Source: Marinomonas posidonica_A (GTDB lineage: Bacteria; Pseudomonadota; Gammaproteobacteria; Pseudomonadales; Marinomonadaceae). From it: DNA of 64,000 bases. The notes below the pieces were generated by a model, which worked only from the letters and a program-made list of their open reading frames with translations, had not been told where the DNA came from and did not search any database. Every line of letters begins with the position of its first letter. Positions within the stretch are counted from its first letter, which is position 1. Below, piece by piece: positions 25,610-34,657 of this stretch. Location of the stretch: positions 186,001-250,000 of the forward strand of contig NZ_JBHZSP010000004.1 of assembly GCF_043643765.1 (NCBI RefSeq), written 5' to 3'. The position numbers and the translations under genes were made by a program.

Positions 25610-26440
25610 ATGAGCGACGTAAAAACACACTCAATTGACATTTCAGCGATGCAACGCAGCCAACAGGCTTTGCGTATTGAAGATGAATCCGTTTGCCTTT
25701 CGGTGAATGATTTACACCTTTTCTATGGTGAAAAGGAAGCTTTGAAAGGGATCGATATGATCATCCCTGAAAAGAAGGTGACCGCTTTTATCGGACCTTC
25801 AGGTTGTGGTAAATCCACCTTGTTGCGTTGTTTCAACCGCATGAATGATCTAGTAGACAGCTGCCGTATTACGGGGGAGATTAATCTACACGATCAAAAC
25901 ATTTATGCAAAAGGCACGGACGTTGCAGAACTGCGCCGTCGTGTTGGTATGGTATTCCAAAAGCCAAACCCATTCCCTAAAAGTATTTATGAGAATGTGG
26001 CCTACGGCCTGCGTATCCAAGGTATCAATAAAAAGCGTATTTTGGATGAAACGGTCGAATGGGCATTGCGCTCAGCGGCATTGTGGGACGAAGTAAAAGA
26101 CCGTTTGCATGAAAGTGCACTGGGTATGTCTGGTGGTCAGCAACAACGTTTGGTTATCGCTCGAACAGTAGCAGTGAAACCTGAAGTTCTTTTGTTGGAT
26201 GAACCCGCGTCAGCGTTGGACCCTATTTCAACCTTGAAAATCGAAGAGTTAATCCACGAATTGAAAAATGACTTCACCATCGCCATCGTAACCCACAATA
26301 TGCAGCAAGCCGCGCGCGTATCGGATTACACTGCGTTTATGTACTTGGGTGATTTGATTGAGTTTGGTGATACCAATACGCTGTTTACTAACCCAAGTAA
26401 GCAACAAACGGAAGATTACATCACAGGACGCTACGGCTAG
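25610..26440 (+). CDS. pstB: Phosphate ABC transporter ATP-binding protein PstB
   Basis: A 276-residue ATPase driving phosphate import at the inner face of the membrane. Walker A is GPSGCGKST, the Q-loop lies in GMVFQKPNPFPKSIYENVAY, the signature is LGMSGGQQQRL and Walker B is VLLLDEPASALD with the H-loop in IVTHNMQQAARVSDY. The PstB-specific CFNRMNDL and the C-terminal TEDYITGRYG are present. GGAGAAG precedes the ATG; 20 bases separate it from pstA and 14 from phoU. Confidence 0.96.
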   Translation: MSDVKTHSIDISAMQRSQQALRIEDESVCLSVNDLHLFYGEKEALKGIDMIIPEKKVTAFIGPSGCGKSTLLRCFNRMNDLVDSCRITGEINLHDQNIYAKGTDVAELRRRVGMVFQKPNPFPKSIYENVAYGLRIQGINKKRILDETVEWALRSAALWDEVKDRLHESALGMSGGQQQRLVIARTVAVKPEVLLLDEPASALDPISTLKIEELIHELKNDFTIAIVTHNMQQAARVSDYTAFMYLGDLIEFGDTNTLFTNPSKQQTEDYITGRYG

Positions 26441-26454
26441 GTGGAGGATTTATC

Positions 26455-27168
26455 ATGCAAGAATTAACAACAGATCATATTTCTCAGCAGTTTAATAATG
26501 AGCTTGAACAGCTTCGTCAGCACTTTTTAACCATGGGTGGCGTGGTAGAAAATCAGGTTCAAGATTCGATTCAAGCGCTTTTGGACGCTAATGGCTCTTT
26601 GGCGGAAGATGTGAAAGATAAAGATGCGACGGTGAATCAGTTAGACGGTTTGATTGATGAGGAGTGCACACGCATTCTGGCCAAGCGTCAACCAGCCGCA
26701 TCGGACTTACGTATGATCTTATCGATCAGTAAAGCCGTTAGCGAACTGGAGCGTATGGGGGACGAAGCGAAAAAAATTGCCAACTTGACCCTCAATTTGA
26801 TCAACGAAGGTGAGTCGCCACGAGGTTATGTGGAGATTAATCGTATTGGTCAAATGGTGTCTCGAATGATTCACGATGCACTAGATGCGTATGCTCGCCT
26901 TGATATCGATACCGCCATTAAAGTGGCGAAACAAGACCGTGCGGTTGACCAAGAATACAATACGGCATTGCGTTCTTTGGTGACTTACATGATGGAAGAT
27001 CCGCGCAGTATTTCCCGTGTGATTAATGTCATTTGGGTACTCCGTTCTCTTGAGCGTATTGGCGACCATGCGCGTCATACCTGTCAGCATTTGATTTTCA
27101 TGGTGAAAGGGGTGGATGTACGTCACGTACATGTGAACGATTTGGCAGGCGAAGTTAAAGACGCATAA
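26455..27168 (+). CDS. phoU: Phosphate signalling regulator PhoU
   Basis: A 237-residue cytoplasmic all-helical protein with two PhoU three-helix repeats. Metal-binding-type signatures are seen in SELERMGDEAKKIANLTL and again in LRSLERIGDHARHTCQHLIF. PhoU links the phosphate load of PstSCAB to PhoR, keeping PhoB unphosphorylated when phosphate is plentiful. It is last in the operon. The cognate phoBR genes are at 38194-40211. Confidence 0.95.
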   Translation: MQELTTDHISQQFNNELEQLRQHFLTMGGVVENQVQDSIQALLDANGSLAEDVKDKDATVNQLDGLIDEECTRILAKRQPAASDLRMILSISKAVSELERMGDEAKKIANLTLNLINEGESPRGYVEINRIGQMVSRMIHDALDAYARLDIDTAIKVAKQDRAVDQEYNTALRSLVTYMMEDPRSISRVINVIWVLRSLERIGDHARHTCQHLIFMVKGVDVRHVHVNDLAGEVKDA

Positions 27169-27178
27169 GCCTTTAAGG

Positions 27179-27212
27179 CTCTGGTCTTCAGTTAAGGAGA
27201 CCAGAGTCTATC
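27179..27212 (+). terminator. Probable terminator of pstSCAB-phoU
   Basis: CTCTGGTCT and AGACCAGAG form a 9-bp stem 11 bases after the phoU stop, followed by a pyrimidine-rich, only moderately T-rich stretch. Confidence 0.55.
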
Positions 27213-27283
27213 TCCTCTATTGCATTTAGCTCTGCCACATCATTTGTTACCATCGGCTTTTCTTTTTGATTGGTTAGGCACAG

Positions 27284-27781
27284 ATGTTTACTCCAGAGAC
27301 TTCCTCAGAATCTTCAGAACACTATTATCAAAGTCTAAATGAGCAGTTAGCCGCTTTATTGACCGATGAGACCGATTTTATATGCAATGCTGCTCAGTTT
27401 TCGGCGTTTATCATGCAAACCCTCGATGATTTGAATTGGGCGGGTTTTTATTTTGCACGTGATAATGAATTGGTGCTCGGTCCTTATGTGGGTAAAGTGG
27501 CTTGTACTCGTATTCCTTTTGGTCGAGGAGTGTGCGGTAAAGCGGCGATGACGGCGACCACTCAACGCATTGCGAATGTGCATGAGTTTGAAGGTCACAT
27601 TGCCTGTGATGCGGCGTCAGCGTCTGAACTGGTTGTGCCGATATTCGTCGGTGAGACTTTGTTGGGTGTGTTTGATATTGATAGCCCTAGTGTGGCGCGC
27701 TTTTCTGAGGTTGATCAGGTTGGCATTCAAGCTTTGCTGGCGACTTTTTTACAGGCCACAACCATTCAGTGGTCGATTTAG
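27284..27781 (+). CDS. msrC: Free methionine-R-sulfoxide reductase (GAF domain)
   Basis: A 165-residue cytoplasmic GAF-domain enzyme that reduces free L-methionine-(R)-sulfoxide, using thioredoxin for recycling. The fRMsr signature is clear: GPYVGKVACTRIPFGRGVCG and HIACDAASASELVVPI. Cys74, Cys84 and Cys108 have the same 10- and 24-residue spacing as the catalytic cysteines 84, 94 and 118 of the E. coli enzyme. GVFDIDSPSVARF ends the domain. It is a single gene, convergent with the HPt gene. Confidence 0.9.
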   Translation: MFTPETSSESSEHYYQSLNEQLAALLTDETDFICNAAQFSAFIMQTLDDLNWAGFYFARDNELVLGPYVGKVACTRIPFGRGVCGKAAMTATTQRIANVHEFEGHIACDAASASELVVPIFVGETLLGVFDIDSPSVARFSEVDQVGIQALLATFLQATTIQWSI

Positions 27782-27837
27782 TTTTTAGCAAAGATAGCGG
27801 TTAGTGAAATGACCGTTAGTGAATGTTATCGTTGATG

Positions 27838-28179
27838 CTATTTGAGCATGGAAAAGTAGCCGGAAAGCGCCATTAGCGTCTCTTTATGAACATCTGACAC
27901 ACTCTTAATGGTCGTTTTGATCGGTGTTTCGTCTCCTTTTCCTGCGGATTTTTCAATGATCTCGCATTGTTGGGCAAATTGTTTGGCCGCCATGTTGAGA
28001 CTGGCCGATTTTAGGGAGTGACTGACCTGCTTTAATGTCTCGAAATCTCGCTCTTCCCACGCTTTCAGTAATTGCTCTAATTTAAGGGTACTGTCTTGAA
28101 CGTATTCAAGACGAATTTGATTAACGGTATTTTTTCCCAGTAATTCTGTTAGGGAGTCTAGATAGGCCTTGTCTATCAT
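27838..28179 (-). CDS. HPt (histidine phosphotransfer) domain protein
   Basis: A 113-residue, soluble, all-helical HPt protein. The phosphorylatable His lies in VSHSLKSASLNM, the normal HPt motif, so it should be able to carry phosphate. Its ATG overlaps the stop of the preceding kinase gene (ATGA), so the two are translationally coupled. The kinase next to it has lost both its own His and its receiver Asp (see that entry), so the phosphate donor for this HPt must be another kinase or none. Ribosome site AAGGACAG lies inside the kinase gene end. Confidence 0.85.
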   Translation of the reverse strand: MIDKAYLDSLTELLGKNTVNQIRLEYVQDSTLKLEQLLKAWEERDFETLKQVSHSLKSASLNMAAKQFAQQCEIIEKSAGKGDETPIKTTIKSVSDVHKETLMALSGYFSMLK

Positions 28180-29999
28180 TTGCTGTCCTTATGTTTTGGT
28201 TGATCTAAAAATAAAGCCTTAATCAGTGGTGATAACTTCCTTTGTGTTAGAGGGAAAGAGAGCCTTTTAGGGGCTAAAGAGGCGTCTTTAAAGTCTAGTG
28301 AATGATAGCTCCATAGAGTAGTGCCTGTCTTAACACAATCTAAGAGACGTTCTTCTAAGTGACGGTCGAAACCTGAGAATTTTCCTACGAGAATGAGGTC
28401 GAATTGATCTAATGAACTATGCCCATCGTCTTCTTGGGCTAGGTTAACCTTAATGTTAAAGCTGGTTAGCTGTAGCTCAATGATTTTGGCTAAGTTCATG
28501 TCTTGCTCAAGAATCAGTGCCGTTTTTTGCGGTTGAGGCGATAGAGAGACAGGCTGTCTGTGTGTTGGAGAGTCTTGCTCTGCTGGCACATAAAATGGTA
28601 AGTCGACCCAGAACTCACAACCTTCATTCTCAACACAGGAAAAGTGCATTTCGCCCTTCATTAAATAGATGAGCTGATGACATAAGGCCAAATCTAAACC
28701 GACTGTATTAGCATCTGGGCTGTCTGCCTGGTTTGGTAGATTTGGGTTTACTCGTAGGCTTTGCTGCAGGTTGTTGGGCATTCCTAAGCCTGTGTCTCGT
28801 ATGGCCAATTGCATGACTCGTGTCTCATAGGTGCCATCTGGTAAAAGGACGGTTGGTGCGGCTAAGGCCGAAGGCCGCAATTGAATACTGATACTGCCCG
28901 CAGGACAATGGGCAATCGCGTTTTGTAACAAGGCTAAGACAATTTCTTTGAAGCGGCCAAAGTCCAAATGCACAGAATCAGGCAAGGCTGGATCAATGTA
29001 TAACGCACAGGCTACATTTTTGCGGGACATTTGCGCTTCTGTTAGCTGAACAAAGGCTTCCATTTGTGTTTTTAAATCATCTGTTGAAGATTGCAGACAG
29101 AGTTTTTGCGCCTCTAAGAGTGATAGGTCGGAGAGCATTTCGATGGTATGTAATAATTGTTGACCAGACTCTTCAATGTGTTTGATTAAGGCGTCAGGAA
29201 CGCTGTACGATGGCTGGTTAAGTGTTTTTGCTGTGCCCAATATAGCGTTGATAGGGGGGCGAACTTGCTGGTTAATGAAGCCTAATAAATCTGCTTTGTC
29301 ACTGCGGGAGTTTTGCATATCGGCTTTGAGCTGCTTATTACGTTCATGCGCAAACTTTAATTGAGAAAAGCTTTTGGCCATAAAAAAACATAAGCAGAGC
29401 AAGCAGAGTAACAAAGCGATGGACAGTAGCTGAATGTAATGAAGTTTGGACTGTAGGGTTTGATGTTGGTTGTTGATGAAAGCATTACTGCCATTGTTTA
29501 CCAAGCCGACAAATTCATTCAATTGAGGATCCAGTTTTTGTATGCGGTCAATGAGGCTGGGTAAGTAACTTAAATCCCCTTCTTCTAGCTTGCTGATATG
29601 ATAGCTAAGCAGTTCTAGTTCGCCGTTCATGATGTTTAATAAGCGTGTTGTGCGACCACCTTCAAACTCTCGTACCAAAGAGCCAACTTCCCCATCCCTT
29701 AATAAGTCAATGCGGCTCATAAGCAAATCGTATTCAAAATAAGCCTGGCCATTGAGCGGTAGGTCTGGTGCTTTTAACAACACCAGATAATTAAGCAGGC
29801 GATAGGTCTGTACTTGTAACTGTAGGGCATTCCAAAGAGCGCTTTCGAATACTCGACGGCTATTTTGTTTGGCGCTGTCGCTGGTGTAAGTAATGATGCC
29901 GAACAGTGCGATGGTGATGATGATAATCAGCACAATAAAGCCGTACATCATCCATTGTTTGAATCGTGATAACCAGTTATGTCCTTTTAACATTGGCAA
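28176..29999 (-). CDS. Degenerate membrane hybrid histidine kinase (pseudokinase with pseudo-receiver)
   Basis: A 607-residue inner-membrane protein. Helices at ~20-40 and ~187-208 flank a helical periplasmic sensor domain. A HisKA-like region follows, but the H-box reads FINQQVRPPINAILG: the phospho-accepting His is Gln244 and the following Glu is Gln245. The ATPase domain keeps an Asn (ALLQNAIAH) and DTGLG (402-406), and has GLDLAL in place of GLGLAL. The C-terminal receiver-like domain (~492-600) has Gly539 where the Asp is expected (FDLILVGKF) and Phe582 at the Lys position. Both relay sites are thus lost. It may sense and regulate by binding alone. It starts 6 bases after the SUOX-like gene. 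Confidence 0.85.
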   Translation of the reverse strand: MPMLKGHNWLSRFKQWMMYGFIVLIIIITIALFGIITYTSDSAKQNSRRVFESALWNALQLQVQTYRLLNYLVLLKAPDLPLNGQAYFEYDLLMSRIDLLRDGEVGSLVREFEGGRTTRLLNIMNGELELLSYHISKLEEGDLSYLPSLIDRIQKLDPQLNEFVGLVNNGSNAFINNQHQTLQSKLHYIQLLSIALLLCLLCLCFFMAKSFSQLKFAHERNKQLKADMQNSRSDKADLLGFINQQVRPPINAILGTAKTLNQPSYSVPDALIKHIEESGQQLLHTIEMLSDLSLLEAQKLCLQSSTDDLKTQMEAFVQLTEAQMSRKNVACALYIDPALPDSVHLDFGRFKEIVLALLQNAIAHCPAGSISIQLRPSALAAPTVLLPDGTYETRVMQLAIRDTGLGMPNNLQQSLRVNPNLPNQADSPDANTVGLDLALCHQLIYLMKGEMHFSCVENEGCEFWVDLPFYVPAEQDSPTHRQPVSLSPQPQKTALILEQDMNLAKIIELQLTSFNIKVNLAQEDDGHSSLDQFDLILVGKFSGFDRHLEERLLDCVKTGTTLWSYHSLDFKDASLAPKRLSFPLTQRKLSPLIKALFLDQPKHKDSK

Positions 30000-30005
30000 G
30001 TATCC

Positions 30006-30515
30006 TTACTCCGCCAACGGGGCGATTTTGATGTGTTGGATTTGCCAAATAGAGCGGCCATAGTAGACTTCTGACTTTAAATTCGGATTATGGTCAAATG
30101 GGTAAATCACCATAATAGGGCCAAGATTACGCACACTCATTGGTACTCCGTCACGATGGGTCGCAAAGATAGCACCGTTGATTTTAAAGTCCTCAACCGG
30201 CACCTTGGTCATGTATTTATTGAGCGCCGTGACCTCTAACATGGTGCCTTTTGCTTTGAGTGTTTCCAGTAAGTCAGCGGCTGAAAATCCTCGATAAGAA
30301 TGGGCGCCTTTTGTCCAAGGATTTTTCGTGGTGACAGAGTATTGAGGTAAGGCGGTTAACATAGGGAGATCGAAATTAGCCGCTTGGTTGGCATTGGTGT
30401 TTTCGAAATCACCTTCGACTGTCAGTATGATTCTTTGCTTAGGTTGCTCTAGAGCTAAGCTTGGTAAGGAAATAAGGCCAACGAAAATCAGAAGTATGGA
30501 GATGACTGAGTTCAT
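30006..30515 (-). CDS. Periplasmic SUOX-like (molybdopterin-oxidoreductase-fold) protein, probably non-catalytic
   Basis: A 169-residue protein with a signal peptide (cleavage near ALA|LEQ, residue ~22) and a small domain resembling the molybdopterin-binding core of sulfite-oxidase-type proteins: YRGFSAADLLETLKAKG, LNKYMTKVPVEDF, DGVPMSVRNLGPIMVIYP. The protein contains no Cys at all, so the molybdenum-ligating Cys of sulfite oxidase is absent and catalysis of that kind is unlikely. It lies 6 bases upstream of the degenerate kinase and is first in a three-gene operon with it and the HPt. Such proteins are often encoded next to membrane sensors, so a role as periplasmic ligand-sensing partner is inferred. 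Confidence 0.75.
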   Translation of the reverse strand: MNSVISILLIFVGLISLPSLALEQPKQRIILTVEGDFENTNANQAANFDLPMLTALPQYSVTTKNPWTKGAHSYRGFSAADLLETLKAKGTMLEVTALNKYMTKVPVEDFKINGAIFATHRDGVPMSVRNLGPIMVIYPFDHNPNLKSEVYYGRSIWQIQHIKIAPLAE

Positions 30516-30672
30516 ATTTCGCCTCTTACGAACAGATGAAAAGTGACATTAAGGAAAAATTATTGACACAATGATCAACTTATCAAGAATGCCGTTTAAA
30601 AGCCAGTTTGCGTCATGTCTTTTAAGGGCTGGGGGACTTGGCTACCTATCTGGCAGCCAGTCTTGAATAGCT

Positions 30673-31686
30673 TTAAACTAACTCTAGCAGTCTAGAGCAG
30701 GCTGCTTGATGTGAACGATCGTTGGCAATGAGGCTAAGTGGTGGTTTGTGTTCCGCACAGTGTTCATTGGCATGAGGACAACGAGTTCGGAAGACACAGC
30801 CAGACGGCGGACTGATCGGGGAGGGTAAATCTCCAGCTAGAAGCTGAATGTTTTTGTTGCGTTCTATTTTTGGGTCTGGAACCGGTACGGCCGATAATAG
30901 CGCCTTGGTGTATGGATGCTGAGGGTTATCGTATAACGAGGATTTGTCTGCTAACTCAACGGCATTGCCGAGGTACATCACCAAGACTCGATCCGAAATG
31001 TGCTTCACCACACTCAAATCATGGGCAATAAACACCAGCGACAGCCCCATCTCTTTTTGCAGTTCTTTTAATAGGTTAACCACTTGTGCTTGAATGGACA
31101 CATCCAGTGCCGAAACCGGTTCGTCGCAGACCACTAACTTAGGTTTCAAAATGAGTGCTCGAGCAATACCAATACGCTGACATTGGCCACCAGAAAATTC
31201 ATGGGGATAACGATTAATAACGTTTGGTAGCAAGCCAACACGGGCCATCATTTGACGAACTTGCTCCTTGACCTGTTGTTTTGATAAATGTGGTTGGAAG
31301 GTATGCAAAGGTTCGGCAATGATGTCCCCAACAGTCATTCGTGGATCCAGTGAGGCCAATGGATCTTGAAAGATCATCTGCAGTTCTTGGCGCTTAGCTC
31401 GCATTTGCTTCTTGTCTAGCTCGGTTAAATTCTCACCTAACCACACCACATCCCCTTGAGTAATGGGCACAAGACGAAGCAAAGCGCGCGCTAAGGTGGA
31501 TTTACCACAGCCGGATTCTCCCACCACTCCTAAGGTTTCCCCGGGGTATATCGATAGATTTACCCCATCCACGGCCTTCAATGCTTTGGCCTTGGTCCAG
31601 GGCCAAGCATTATCCGCTTTAATATTAAAATGGACTTTTAAATCGCTGACTTCCATTAAAGGGGTTTTGCGGGTTTGTACGTTCAT
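30673..31686 (-). CDS. oppF: Oligopeptide ABC transporter ATP-binding protein OppF
   Basis: A 337-residue ATPase. Walker A GESGCGKST, Q-loop QMIFQDPLASLDPRM, signature FSGGQCQRIGIARAL, Walker B KLVVCDEPVSALD, and the C-terminal oligopeptide-transporter zone (HPYTKALLSAVPVPDP, then GCVFRTRCPHANEHC, a Cys cluster typical of Opp/Dpp ATPases). The ATG at 31684-31686 overlaps the oppD stop (ATGA), with GGGGAG upstream; the frame is open a few codons further. It is last in oppABCDF. Confidence 0.93.
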   Translation of the reverse strand: MNVQTRKTPLMEVSDLKVHFNIKADNAWPWTKAKALKAVDGVNLSIYPGETLGVVGESGCGKSTLARALLRLVPITQGDVVWLGENLTELDKKQMRAKRQELQMIFQDPLASLDPRMTVGDIIAEPLHTFQPHLSKQQVKEQVRQMMARVGLLPNVINRYPHEFSGGQCQRIGIARALILKPKLVVCDEPVSALDVSIQAQVVNLLKELQKEMGLSLVFIAHDLSVVKHISDRVLVMYLGNAVELADKSSLYDNPQHPYTKALLSAVPVPDPKIERNKNIQLLAGDLPSPISPPSGCVFRTRCPHANEHCAEHKPPLSLIANDRSHQAACSRLLELV

Positions 31687-32657
31687 GATGCCACTCCCCA
31701 ATCGGCAGATTTATGACAGGCCCTTAATTTTCCAACTTGATACTCTTCCAACGTCGGCACTTCTTTCACACAACGTTCTTCTGCAAATTCACAGCGCGAA
31801 TGGAATGGGCAACCAGAAGGTAAGTTAAGCAGGTTGGGTGGGTTACCAGGAATGGTCGTCAGTATGTCGCCTTCACTGTCCAATCGTGGAATGGCTTGCA
31901 ATAAGCCTCTGGTATAAGGGTGAGTCGGTTGATAAAAGACATCTTCCGTTGAGCCATATTCCATGGTTTGACCTGCGTACATCACTAACACCTTGTCGCA
32001 TAATCCTGCCACCACACCCAGATCGTGTGTGATCATGACAATGGCGGTGTTGAAGTCATTTTTCAGTTCATTCAACAAGGTCAAAATCTGTGCTTGTACG
32101 GTCACATCCAGTGCCGTTGTTGGCTCGTCAGCAATCAATAATTTTGGCTGACAGAGTAACGCCATGGCAATCATCACACGTTGGCGCATACCACCAGAAA
32201 ATTCGTGTGGGTACATATTCATACGTTTGCGTGCTTCCGGCATTTTAACTGCATCGAGCATTTTAACCGCTTCTTCAAAGGCGTCTGTCTTGATCATTCC
32301 TTTATGCAGCATTAAGACTTCAATCAGCTGCTTACCCACTTTCATATAAGGGTTAAGCGAGGTCATTGGGTCCTGGAAGATCATGGCGATTTCTTTTGAA
32401 CGAATGCGATTCATCTGTTTGTCGGATAAGCTCAGGATGTCTTGCCCTTTAAAACGCGCTTGCCCCTCGATAATACCGTTTTTGGCCAGTAGCCCCATTA
32501 AGGCAAAGGCGGTTTGGCTTTTTCCTGAGCCGGATTCACCAACAATGCCCAGGGTTTCTCCTTGTCCAAGGGTGAAATTTAAATTATTGACCGCGGTAAC
32601 GAAGCCATCTGGGGTGCGGAAATTTACCCGTAAGTTATCCACTTCTAGCAAATTCAT
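31683..32657 (-). CDS. oppD: Oligopeptide ABC transporter ATP-binding protein OppD
   Basis: A 324-residue ATPase paired with OppF. Walker A GESGSGKSQ, Q-loop AMIFQDPMTSLNPYM, signature FSGGMRQRVMIAMAL, Walker B KLLIADEPTTALD and H-loop MITHDLGVVAGLCDKV. The C-terminal region has HPYTRGLLQAIPRLD and GCPFHSRCEFAEERC, the Cys motif found in many Opp/Dpp ATPases. Nine bases separate it from oppC; it overlaps oppF by four. Confidence 0.93.
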   Translation of the reverse strand: MNLLEVDNLRVNFRTPDGFVTAVNNLNFTLGQGETLGIVGESGSGKSQTAFALMGLLAKNGIIEGQARFKGQDILSLSDKQMNRIRSKEIAMIFQDPMTSLNPYMKVGKQLIEVLMLHKGMIKTDAFEEAVKMLDAVKMPEARKRMNMYPHEFSGGMRQRVMIAMALLCQPKLLIADEPTTALDVTVQAQILTLLNELKNDFNTAIVMITHDLGVVAGLCDKVLVMYAGQTMEYGSTEDVFYQPTHPYTRGLLQAIPRLDSEGDILTTIPGNPPNLLNLPSGCPFHSRCEFAEERCVKEVPTLEEYQVGKLRACHKSADWGVAS

Positions 32658-32666
32658 AAGGCCTCC

Positions 32667-33593
32667 TTAGCGGTCTTTAGGATCAAGCGCGTCTCGTAAG
32701 CCGTCGCCGAGGAAGTTAAAACAGAATAGGGTGACCACTAAGAAACCCAGTGGCCAAGCTAGTTGCCAAACCGCGATTTCCATATTCTGCGCGCCTTCTG
32801 AAATCAACGCCCCCCAACTGGTCATAGGCTCTTGTACGCCCAAACCAAGGAAGCTGATGAAAGACTCAAGCAGAATCATATTCGGCACCAGCAAGGTGGC
32901 GTAAACCACAACAATGCCCAGTACATTTGGCACTATGTGTCGCAAAATGATTTTTGGGGTGGAGACACCGCAGGCATAAGCCGCTTCAATGTACTCTTTG
33001 TTTTTCAGACTTAGGGTTTGCCCGCGTACGATCCTCGCCATGTCGAGCCAGGAAATCGCACCAATGGCGACAAAGATGAGAAATATATGTCGGCCAAATA
33101 AGGTCATCAAGATGATGACGAAAAACATGAAAGGGAACGAATTTAAAATTTCCAGAAAGCGCATCATCACGCTGTCGACTCGTCCACCAATATAGCCAGA
33201 CGCGGCACCATAAAGTGTACCAATGACAATGGCGACGGCACTGCCCATGATGCCGACAAGTAAGGAAATTTGCCCACCTTGTAAAGTTCGCACAAAAATG
33301 TCGCGGCCTAAGGTGTCTGTACCAAAGTAATGGCCGTTTTCAATGTTCGGACGGCCAAGGACTGAAATGTCGGATAAGGCTTCCCAATCAATGTCATCGT
33401 AATTCCATTGACTGAATAACGGGCCAAGTAATGCGATGGAGGTAATCAGAATTAATAAGATCAAGCTGGTGACTGCGGCGTGATTAGAAAAAAAACGGCG
33501 ACGTGCGTCTTGCCATAAACTTCGACCTTCAATTTCCGTGACTTGTTCGGCGAACTGCTCAACGACCTGGATTTTATCTTGTGTAGTGATCAT
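32667..33593 (-). CDS. oppC: Oligopeptide ABC transporter permease OppC
   Basis: A 308-residue inner-membrane permease with six expected helices. After a cytoplasmic N-terminus (LWQDARRRFFSNHAAVTSL) come the first helix, the GTDTLGRDIFVRTLQGGQISL segment typical of OppC/DppC, and the EAA loop KEYIEAAYACGVSTPKIILRH, ending with FNFLGDGLRDALDPK. It pairs with OppB, whose gene is 12 bases upstream. Confidence 0.93.
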   Translation of the reverse strand: MITTQDKIQVVEQFAEQVTEIEGRSLWQDARRRFFSNHAAVTSLILLILITSIALLGPLFSQWNYDDIDWEALSDISVLGRPNIENGHYFGTDTLGRDIFVRTLQGGQISLLVGIMGSAVAIVIGTLYGAASGYIGGRVDSVMMRFLEILNSFPFMFFVIILMTLFGRHIFLIFVAIGAISWLDMARIVRGQTLSLKNKEYIEAAYACGVSTPKIILRHIVPNVLGIVVVYATLLVPNMILLESFISFLGLGVQEPMTSWGALISEGAQNMEIAVWQLAWPLGFLVVTLFCFNFLGDGLRDALDPKDR

Positions 33594-33605
33594 ATTCGGG
33601 TGGCC

Positions 33606-34526
33606 TTAATAACGAATTTTAGGGTCAATAACAGCGTATAAAATATCAACAACCGCGTTGAACAATATGGTCAATGTGCCCACTAAAATGGTGACGCCCA
33701 TGACCATGGAATAGTCGCGATTAAGAGCGCCATTAATGAAATGTTGACCGATGCCGCCGGTCCCAAAGTACACATCCACAATCACCGAGCCGGTGACAAT
33801 CCCGACGAAAGCAGGGCCCAAATAGGAGATAACGGGAAGCATGGTAGGGCGTAGGGCGTGTTGAAAGATGATGCGATGCTTTGGCAAGCCTTTAGCGTGT
33901 GCTGTGCGAATGAAATTTGAATGCATGGTCTCAATCATGCTGCCACGTGTAATACGGGCGATCTGCGCGATATAACTAGTCGACATGGCGATTACTGGCA
34001 TGATCAAGTAAGGCCATGCGCCACCATTCCAACCACCAGGCGGTAGCCAGTGGTTATAAATGGAAAAAAATAGGATACAAAGTGGAGCCAATACAAAATT
34101 TGGCAACACAATACCTAGATTAGCGAAGGCCATCACAGAGTAATCTATCCAAGAATTCTGCCTTAGGGCCGCAATAATGCCGCAACCTACGCCAAGTATC
34201 AGAGCAACAAGAAACGACCAGATGCCTATTTCGGCAGAAACCGGAAAGCTCTGGGCAATCAGTTCATTAATGGTGAAGTCTTTATAACGAAATGAGGGAC
34301 CTAAATCCCCTTGTAATAAACCGCCTAGGTAATAGAAGTACTGATTAATAACAGGCTCATCCAAATGGTATTTGGCATTGATGTTTGCTAACACCTCAGC
34401 AGGTAGAGCGCGTTCACTTGAAAAAGGGCTGCCGGGAGCGGCATGCATCAGAAAGAAGGATATCGTGATCAATACCAACAAGGTGGGAATCGCTTCTAAA
34501 ATGCGCTTTGAGATAAATGTAAACAT
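33606..34526 (-). CDS. oppB: Oligopeptide ABC transporter permease OppB
   Basis: A 306-residue inner-membrane permease. The N-terminal helix KRILEAIPTLLVLITISFFL, the PGSPFSSER region, GDLGPSFRYKDFTINELIAQ and the EAA loop FIRTAHAKGLPKHRIIFQHA are characteristic of OppB. DILYAVIDPKIRY ends the protein. It follows oppA after a hairpin, so permease levels should be lower than the binding protein. Confidence 0.93.
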   Translation of the reverse strand: MFTFISKRILEAIPTLLVLITISFFLMHAAPGSPFSSERALPAEVLANINAKYHLDEPVINQYFYYLGGLLQGDLGPSFRYKDFTINELIAQSFPVSAEIGIWSFLVALILGVGCGIIAALRQNSWIDYSVMAFANLGIVLPNFVLAPLCILFFSIYNHWLPPGGWNGGAWPYLIMPVIAMSTSYIAQIARITRGSMIETMHSNFIRTAHAKGLPKHRIIFQHALRPTMLPVISYLGPAFVGIVTGSVIVDVYFGTGGIGQHFINGALNRDYSMVMGVTILVGTLTILFNAVVDILYAVIDPKIRY

Positions 34527-34592
34527 AGTTATTACCGGATTATTAGACTCGTCAATAGAAGGCTAATATTTGCAACCTGTAGAGGGTTCAAA

Positions 34593-34624
34593 AGATACCC
34601 AACGACGTTAGCCGTTGGGTATGG
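34593..34624 (-). terminator. Hairpin between oppA and oppB
   Basis: ATACCCAACG and CGTTGGGTAT form a 10-bp stem followed on the minus strand by CTTTTG. It probably attenuates read-through from oppA into oppBCDF or protects the oppA mRNA 3' end. Confidence 0.65.
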
Positions 34625-34657
34625 TTTTCAACAGACGCTTGTTATTAAACGAGAGTC

